A DNA stretch of 64,000 nt, taken from assembly GCA_029204225.1 (NCBI GenBank), contig CM055111.1, positions 46,190,255-46,254,254 of the forward strand, read 5' to 3'. This DNA comes from Diphasiastrum complanatum. Lineage: Eukaryota > Streptophyta > Lycopodiopsida > Lycopodiales > Lycopodiaceae. Below are positions 57,526-64,000 of this stretch, piece by piece (the stretch's first letter is position 1; each line of letters begins with the position of its first letter). The notes under the pieces were generated by a model that saw nothing but the letters and a program-made list of their open reading frames with translations, was not told the origin of the DNA and did not search any database. Made by a program: the position numbers and the translations under genes.

Positions 57526-60500
57526 ATGTCTAGTCTTGCAGAGAGCATGCTGAGTGAAGCCAGGCGGCTTGATGGCACTAACTTTTTAGCATATGGAAAT
57601 TCAAGATCAAGAACATTCTTGAAGACAAAGAATGTTGGAAGCTTGTGACAGGTGAGGAGCCTGTTCCAACATCTGAACTTGAACTTAACGACTATATCAA
57701 GAGAGGGGAAAAGGCACACAGAATCATCAACATGCCAGTGAGGGATAATGTGATTCCTCTAATCAGGTCAGCCAAAGGGCCTGTGGATGCATGGCACATT
57801 CTTTGTGCATTGTATGAGACAGCAAGTACAACCAGGTTTCTCTACTTGAAGAACAAGTTGTATACTCTCAAAATGGAGACAGGGGAGACAGTTACTGATC
57901 ATCTTACTAAGATTCAGGATATTAGATATCAGCTTTCTGTACTTGGAGAGTCTATTGCTGACAAAGACTTGGTGCCAATAGTTCTGAATAGCTTGTCATA
58001 TGCTTATCAGAACTTTGTGATGATGATATCAGTGAGAGAGAAGATCCCTACCTATGAAGAAGTCTATGGTCTCTTGTTACAGGAGGAGATGAGGAGAGTT
58101 AATCTCTCCAAGAGGGAAGATTTCCAGGAGCATGCCTTTGCTTCTAAGAAGAAGCAAAATCCAGCTAAGGATAAGAAGAAAGGTAAAGGCAAGAACAAAG
58201 GAACACCACAAACACTTGAGCAAGGAATGGAGAACTTGCAGATGTCAGAAACACAACCCTCCTCGAATACTTCTTCCACACCTCGAAGGGAGGGAAATTG
58301 CAATTACTGTGGTAAATATGGACACTTTGCTTTTGAGTGCAGGAAGAAGCTTGCAGACCAAAAGAAGGGCACAAAGAAGCAAGGAGGAAATGTTGTTGAG
58401 AGTGTTGCAAGAGAGGAGCAGAGTGACATAAGGCAAGCTGAGTTATTCTCTGTTGCATTGGCTTCACAAGCTACAGCAGGTGGTTGGTACATTGACTTAG
58501 GTGCTTCAAAGCACATGACCCCTCATAGGGATTGGTTTGATACCTTTGTGGGGATTAGTGATGGACAAGAGGTGTGCCTAGGTGACAACTCAACACACAA
58601 GGTCAAGGGAAAGGGCACAGTACCTGTAAAGCTTCCATCAGGAGAAGTCAAAGTCATTAAGAATGTCTTATATGTACCAGGACTTGCTAAAAATCTTCTT
58701 TCAGTAGGAGCTATCACTCAACAAAATATGAAAGTAGAATTTGATGCTACTTCTTGTCTTGTGTTGGACTTGAGTGATAATATGAAGGTTGTGGCCAAAG
58801 GATTGCAGGAAGATTATCTATACAGGTTATACACTTCTATCCCTAGTCAGCATCCTTATACAGCAAAAGGAAGGGATGTGGATAGGTTGTGGCATGAGAG
58901 GTATGGACATCTTGGCTACCAAAGCATGCAGGTGTTGAACCAGCATCATATGGTGGACGGGCTTCCAGTTGTTAAGCCAAGCTCTTCAGTTTGCGAGGCT
59001 TGCGCTATGGGAAAACAACAAAGACATAAGTTTCCCAAGGAAAGCACCACCAGGGCAGCAGGCATACTTGACTTGATACATTCAGATTTGTGGGGGCCAA
59101 CCCAAACAAAATCTGCAGGGGGGGCATATTACTTTATGACCTTTATTGATGACTTCTCACGCAAGATTTGGATTTATTTCTTGAAGTCAAAATCTGAAGC
59201 ATTCAAGTACTTCTTGCATTTCAAAGCTTTGGTAGAAGAACATTCAGGAAAGAAGATAAAGATGCTCAGGTCAGACGGTGGTGGAGAGTTCATTAAGACA
59301 GAATTTGTGCAATTCTGCAAGGCCAATGGGATCAAAAGGCAGCTTACAGCTCCTCATACCCCTCAGCAAAACGGCGTAGCAGAGAGAAAGAACCGAACTA
59401 TTGTGGAGTGTGCAAGGTGCATGCTCAAGGCAAAGGGGTTGCCCAACTCTTTTTGGGGCGAGGCAATGAACACAGCAGTGTTTCTATTGAATAGAAGTCC
59501 AACAAAAGCTGTGGAAGGCAAGACACCAGAAGAGGCATTTAGCGGCATTAAGCCCAAGGTAGGCGCTTTGCGAGTATTTGGTTGTACGGCCTATGCCCAT
59601 ATTCCCAAGGATAACAGGAAGAAGCTGGATGCAAAATCAGCAAAGAGTATTTTCTTGGGATACAGTGAAGAAAGCAAAGCTTACAGACTTTACGATCTTA
59701 CTAGCAAGAAAAGGATCATAAGTCGAGATGTGATCTTTGAAGAAGATCAAACGCCTCCTATAGAGGAACTTGAGATGGAGGATGGTACAAGTGAATTTGT
59801 GCCAATACTTGATGACCCACATCCATATATTGGGGAGCCCCAGGTTGATCATATGAGTGATCAAGAGGAAGAATCCGAAGAGGCTAGGAAGCGGAAGGAA
59901 AGGGGCAAATTTGTTGAGTCCTATTCACCGTCTTCATCACCAACTGCAAGGAAGAAGTTTCCCAAGTGGTATTGGCAAACTGTGCAGGATGGTTTGATAT
60001 TGGATGAGGGAGAGAGCAGCAATCCAGGGGCTAGGAGGTCTCAAAGGCAAGCCCAGCAGCATGAACACCAGGAGACAAACTATGCACTTATGACTACTAT
60101 TTTGGATTCACAAGATCCACATACATTCGTTGAGGCAGCGGATGAGAAGGTATGGCAACATGCTATGCAAGAGGAGTATGACTCCATTCTCAAGAATGAT
60201 ACATGGGATTTGGTGAAGGTACCAAAAGGGAAGCGTCCTATTGGCTGTAAGTGGGTCTACAGGACCAAATACAAATATGATGGGAGCATCGAAAAGCATA
60301 AGGCAAGGCTGGTTGCTAAAGGCTATGCACAGAAGGAGGGCTTGGACTATGATGAGACGTTTGCACCGGTAGCTAAGATGACATCTATCAGGTTGATTTT
60401 AGCATTGGCTGCATTTTTTGGTTGGGAGGTCCATCAAATGGACGTGAAGAGTGCTTTTCTTAATGGACAGTTGGCTGAAGAAGTCTACATGGAACAGCCA

Positions 60501-61403
60501 CAAGGTTTTGAGGCTAAGGGCAAGGAAAGTATGGTATGCAGGCTTAAGAAGGCCTTATATGGTTTGAAGCAGGCACCCAGGGCCTGGTATAGTCGTATTG
60601 ACGACTATTTTGCCAAGGAGCAATTTATAAAGAGTCAGTCGGATTGCAACCTGTTCGTGAAGGAGGAAGATGGGAACATTGTTTTGATAGTTCTCTATGT
60701 GGATGACTTGGTCATCACGGGTAACAATGGGCAGCTTATTAAAAAGGTGAAGGCTCATTTATCAAATGAGTTTGAGATGAAGGATTTGGGCTTAATCCAC
60801 TATTGTCTTGGTTTGGAGGTTTGGAAAAAGGAAAACTGTGTGTTTATTTCCCAAGCCAACTATGCATGTGAAGTTTTGAACAGGTTCAACATGCAGGATT
60901 GCAAACCCGTTTCCACGCCCATTGATACCAGCAGTAAGCCATTTAGAGATGATGGCACTCCTTTTGTGGACGAGACTCTTTATAGGCAGCTTGTGGGTAG
61001 CCTGATTTATCTCACCACTACGAGACCAGACATTTCCTATGCGGTTGGTGTAGCAAGCCAGTTCATGAGTTCTCCAACTGAAGCACATTGGAAAGCAGCC
61101 AAGAGGGTTTTGAGGTATGTCAAAGGGACAACCTGCTATGGGATTGAGTACACAGATGACAGAAAGCTTCAGCTTGGAGGCTTTACTGATTCGGATTGGG
61201 TAGGTGATAGGGATGATCGAAAGTCGACCACACGTTACACTTTTAACCTTGGTTCAGGGGCCATTTCTTGGTGTAGCAAGAAACAGCCCACAGTAACCTT
61301 ATCATCGACAGAGGCTGAGTACAGGGCAGCGGCAAAAGCTACCTGCAAGGCAATATGGCTCAGGAGAGGGGGTTTGTTGAAACCTGTTCCTTGCTGGATG
61401 TAA
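57526..61403 (+). pseudogene. Copia C gag-pol polyprotein, one frameshift and truncated
   Basis: Gag starts at the ATG at 57526 (SEARRLDGTNF). An extra T in the run near 57585 shifts the frame, after which one frame is open to the stop at 61401. In order: UBN2 gag (FLYLKNKLYTLKMETGETV), a CCHC knuckle CNYCGKYGHFAFEC at about 58298, protease with IDLGASKHM where DSGA is expected (58494-58505), pre-integrase LWHERYGHLG, integrase (IHSDLWGP, FIDDFSRKIW, TPQQNGVAERKNRT), reverse transcriptase (YGLKQAPRAWYSRI, LYVDDLVITGN) and RNase H (DSDWVGDRDDRKST, SSTEAEY). The RNase H ends abruptly after AIWLRR, with about 11 unrelated residues to the stop. The altered protease, frameshift and lost 3' end make it defective. 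Confidence 0.93.
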
Positions 61404-62104
61404 TCAACTTGATCTTAGTGTGGACTGAGATCCGTGGGTTGATGCAAAGAAGGAAATTCGCACTAGCAATATATTCTTTTGAGGTAATCTCCGGTTGAAA
61501 TTTTGGTTGTCAAATAGGACTCTATGAGAAATATTCTCTCTTAGAGGATAATCAAGTTACAGGATTCTTGGGTAAGAAAATATTGTGTATTTGTAGAGAT
61601 ATGCTATGTAGTGAATCTTTGTGTGATTATAAACCTTTTGTACAAAGGATCTACAGAGGATTTCTTGGACTAAGTTTATAAGCATGCACAAACTAGTCGT
61701 TAAAACATAGGCATATTGATGAGAATTGTATACAGACAATTTCTCACTAGGTTATAGTAATTTCTCATTGAGAATTGTTATTGACCTAGGTGGAATTAGA
61801 ATCAGATTGAATGTGGTGTCTTGGATCCACACCTGTACATTAACTTCTCTTATGGATATTATTGTTGAAATGTATTGCTTATAAGTCACAACTTTTATGA
61901 GTCAAATTTGGATTCATTTAAAGGTTCATGTGCATAGAATACACGAGAACTTTTGGCCTTCACTTTTCTCGATTACTATTCCGAAAGACTCAGGTAAAGT
62001 TGGATAGTTGATGGTAGCCAAAAGTTAGAGCTTCACACAATGAAGTTCTGGTGAATCTTAAGTTATTCTAGACTAGAACTTGAGAGAAAATTCTAGACGT
62101 ATTC
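61404..62104. other. Unassigned sequence between two Copia C copies
   Basis: AT-rich, with no LTR pair, primer site or gene. TGTTGAAATGTATTGC at 61864 is a faint echo of the Copia C LTR start but similarity does not continue. Both neighbouring elements end inside coding sequence at its borders. Confidence 0.45.
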
Positions 62105-64000
62105 TAGATTGGACCCTAACTTGGACAATTCTGAAGTCTATGTTTGAAACAGTGGATTCAGCCAAGCTGGTGTATTTGCAAAACAGGTTACATACTCTCA
62201 AGATGGAAGCAGGTGCAACAATTGGTGATCATATTACAAAGGTCAAGGACCTATTGGATCAGCTTGCTTCAGTTGGAGAGAAAGTAAGTGACAGGAGTAT
62301 TGTTCCCATAGTCTTGAACAGCTTGTCATTCAACTATCAAGACTATGTGATGTCCCTTTCTGCTAGGGAGAAACTCCCAACCTTTGGGGAGTTATGTGGT
62401 CTTCTTTTACAGGAGGAGATGAGAAGGAAGAATCTTTCTGAAAGGGAAGATAATCCAGAGCTTGCATTTGCTTCTAAGAAGAAGCAAAACTTTCAGAAGA
62501 AAGGCAAAGGCAAAAAGAAGAACTCAAAGCAAAGCTTGGAGCAGCAGGTGTCCAAGTTGCAGGTTGGAGAGGAGTCAAGCACCAATTCCTCATCTACACC
62601 CAAGAGGAAGGGCAACTGCAACTATTGTGGTAAGTATGGGCATTTTGCTTTTGAATGCAGGAAGAAGCAAAGTGATTAGAAGAAGGGAAAGAACCAGCAG
62701 AGTCACTTTGTTGACAAAGCTGCAGAGGAGGAGCAATCTGGTGTGCTTGAGCTATTCACCGCAGCCCTATCATCTGAATCCACATTTGGTGGATGGTACA
62801 TTGATTCTGGAGCCTCAAAGCACATGACACCACATAGAGATTGGTTCAGCACCTATGAGGAGACAGAAGATAGCCAGCATGTTTGCCTTGGAGATAATTC
62901 TACACGTATGGTGAGGGGCAAAGGTACAGTTGCAATACAGCTATCATCAGGTGAGGTGAAGGAAATTAAAAGTGTGTTGCATGTACCAGGGTTGGCTAAG
63001 AACTTGTTATCTGTTGGTGCCATTACCAAACAGAACATGGTGGTAGAGTTTAATGATTCTAAATGTTTGGTAAAAGATAAAGAGAAGAACTTCAAAGTGC
63101 TAGCCAAGGGAATGCAAGAAGGAGGTCTTTACAAGCTTTTCACAACCATTCCTAGCCAAGAGGCCTTGTCTGCAAGAGATACTAATCGGGACAAGCTTTG
63201 GCATGAGAGATATGGTCATTTGAGTTACAAAAGTTTGCAAGTTTTGAACAGGCACAAAATGGTAGTAGATCTTCCTAGCATTAAGTCTTCTTCAGATACA
63301 TGTGAGGCTTGTGCATTAGGGAAGCAACAGAGGAAAAAGTTTCCAAAGGAGAAAGCTACCAGGGCCAAGGGCATTCTTGAACTTGTGCATTCAGATTTAT
63401 GTGGTCCCATGCAAGTCAAATCAGCAGGGGGGGCATACTATCTCATGACCTTCGTAGATGATTTCTCTCGGAAGGTATGGGTCTATTTTCTGAAACTGAA
63501 ATTTGAAGCGTTCAAATACTTCAAACAGTGGAAAGCTATGGTGGAAAACCACACAGGAAAGAGGTTAAAGACTCTCAGGTCAGATAAGGGTGGTGAGTAT
63601 ATTTCTGATGAGTTCAAAGATCTTTGCAAAGCATGTGGGATAAAGAGACAGTTTACTGCTCCACATACACCGCAGCAAAACGGCGTGGCTGAGCGGAAAA
63701 ACAGGTCTATAGTTGAGTGTGCGAGGAGCATGCTCAAGGCAAAGGGGTTGCCAAATTCTTTTTGGGCAGAAGCGGTAGCAACTGCTGTTTTTCTATTGAA
63801 TAGAAGTCCAACCAAAGCAGTTGAAGGAATCACGCCAGAAGAGGCATATAGTGGCAAGAAGCCCAAAGTGGGCAGCCTTCGAGTATTTGGGTGTACAGCA
63901 TATGCACATATACCAAAGGACTTGCGGAAGAAACTTGATGCAAAATCCGTAAAGTGTGTCTTTCTTGGGTATAGTGAAGGTGAGAAAGCTTATGTGCTAT
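62105..64000 (+). pseudogene. Second Copia C gag-pol, 5'-truncated, runs off the window
   Basis: Enters gag at LKSMFETVDSAKLVYLQNR without a start, LTR or primer site. The frame is open except for a TAG at 62677-62679 after KKQSD, where the first copy has a Gln codon. It shows the knuckle CNYCGKYGHFAFEC (about 62615), protease YIDSGASKHM with an intact DSG (about 62802), pre-integrase LWHERYGHLS, integrase VHSDLCGP, FVDDFSRKVW, SDKGGEY and TPQQNGVAERKNRS, up to FLGYSEGEKAYVL at the window end. It is clearly the same family as 57526-61373 but not a recent duplicate. Confidence 0.9.

Larger units (their letters stand above)
56711..61373 (+). mobile_element. Copia retrotransposon (family C), 3' end lost
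   Basis: 5' LTR 56711-57101, primer site at 57102, then gag-pol to a break inside RNase H at 61373. Polypurine tract and 3' LTR are missing. The single long frame of 1252 codons is the best preserved pol in the window. A second copy of the same family follows at about 62105. Confidence 0.9.

Noticed and set aside
1-64000. CRISPR array, bacterial operon, tRNA or rRNA genes
   Set aside because: Repeats are eukaryotic LTRs and minisatellites; tRNA-like matches are primer sites for reverse transcription, and no cloverleaf sequence was seen.

Overview
This is a 64 kb piece of a land-plant nuclear genome. The evidence is spliced genes with canonical GT-AG introns, a plant-type organellar seryl-tRNA synthetase, and dense nested LTR retrotransposons of the Copia and Gypsy superfamilies. 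Pararetrovirus-like fossils, large repeat-filled intergenic space and the divergence of the synthetase suggest a large-genome non-seed plant such as a fern or lycophyte. That lineage is an inference only.

Layout. 1-610: the 5' part of an endogenous caulimovirid-like element on the minus strand (tRNA-Met primer site, movement-protein N-terminal part). 624-8560: a complete minus-strand Gypsy-type element with long LTRs that carries only gag plus a long leader made of minisatellite. 8561-9285 and 15067-15191: the C-terminal half of a movement-protein-like gene on the plus strand. It is split at 9286 by a complete minus-strand Copia element (9286-15061, perfect CTAGC target duplication) and cut at 15192 by a truncated Copia of a second family (15192 to about 18030). 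18031-22686: decayed repeat sequence. 22692-28375: a complete but broken plus-strand Copia of the second family (GGCCC duplication). 28376-33763: low-repeat sequence with a small two-exon gene for a KEN-box protein. 33764-35165: two truncated Copia pieces. 35191-38163: two convergent, decayed, intron-containing coding regions of unknown family. 38432-39800: a Gypsy-type LTR that cuts a minus-strand Copia (39803-44693). 44694-49112: mostly featureless sequence with foldback structures. 49113-52514: the first seven exons of the seryl-tRNA synthetase gene. 52680-64000: an LTR containing a foldback insertion, then two related plus-strand Copia elements in tandem.

The only genes likely to serve the plant are the synthetase (its 3' exons are not in the window) and possibly the KEN-box gene. 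Everything else is transposons at different ages, layered by nested insertion. Many of their coding breaks look like C-to-T decay, mainly CAG to TAG and CGA to TGA. No tRNA, rRNA or CRISPR was seen.
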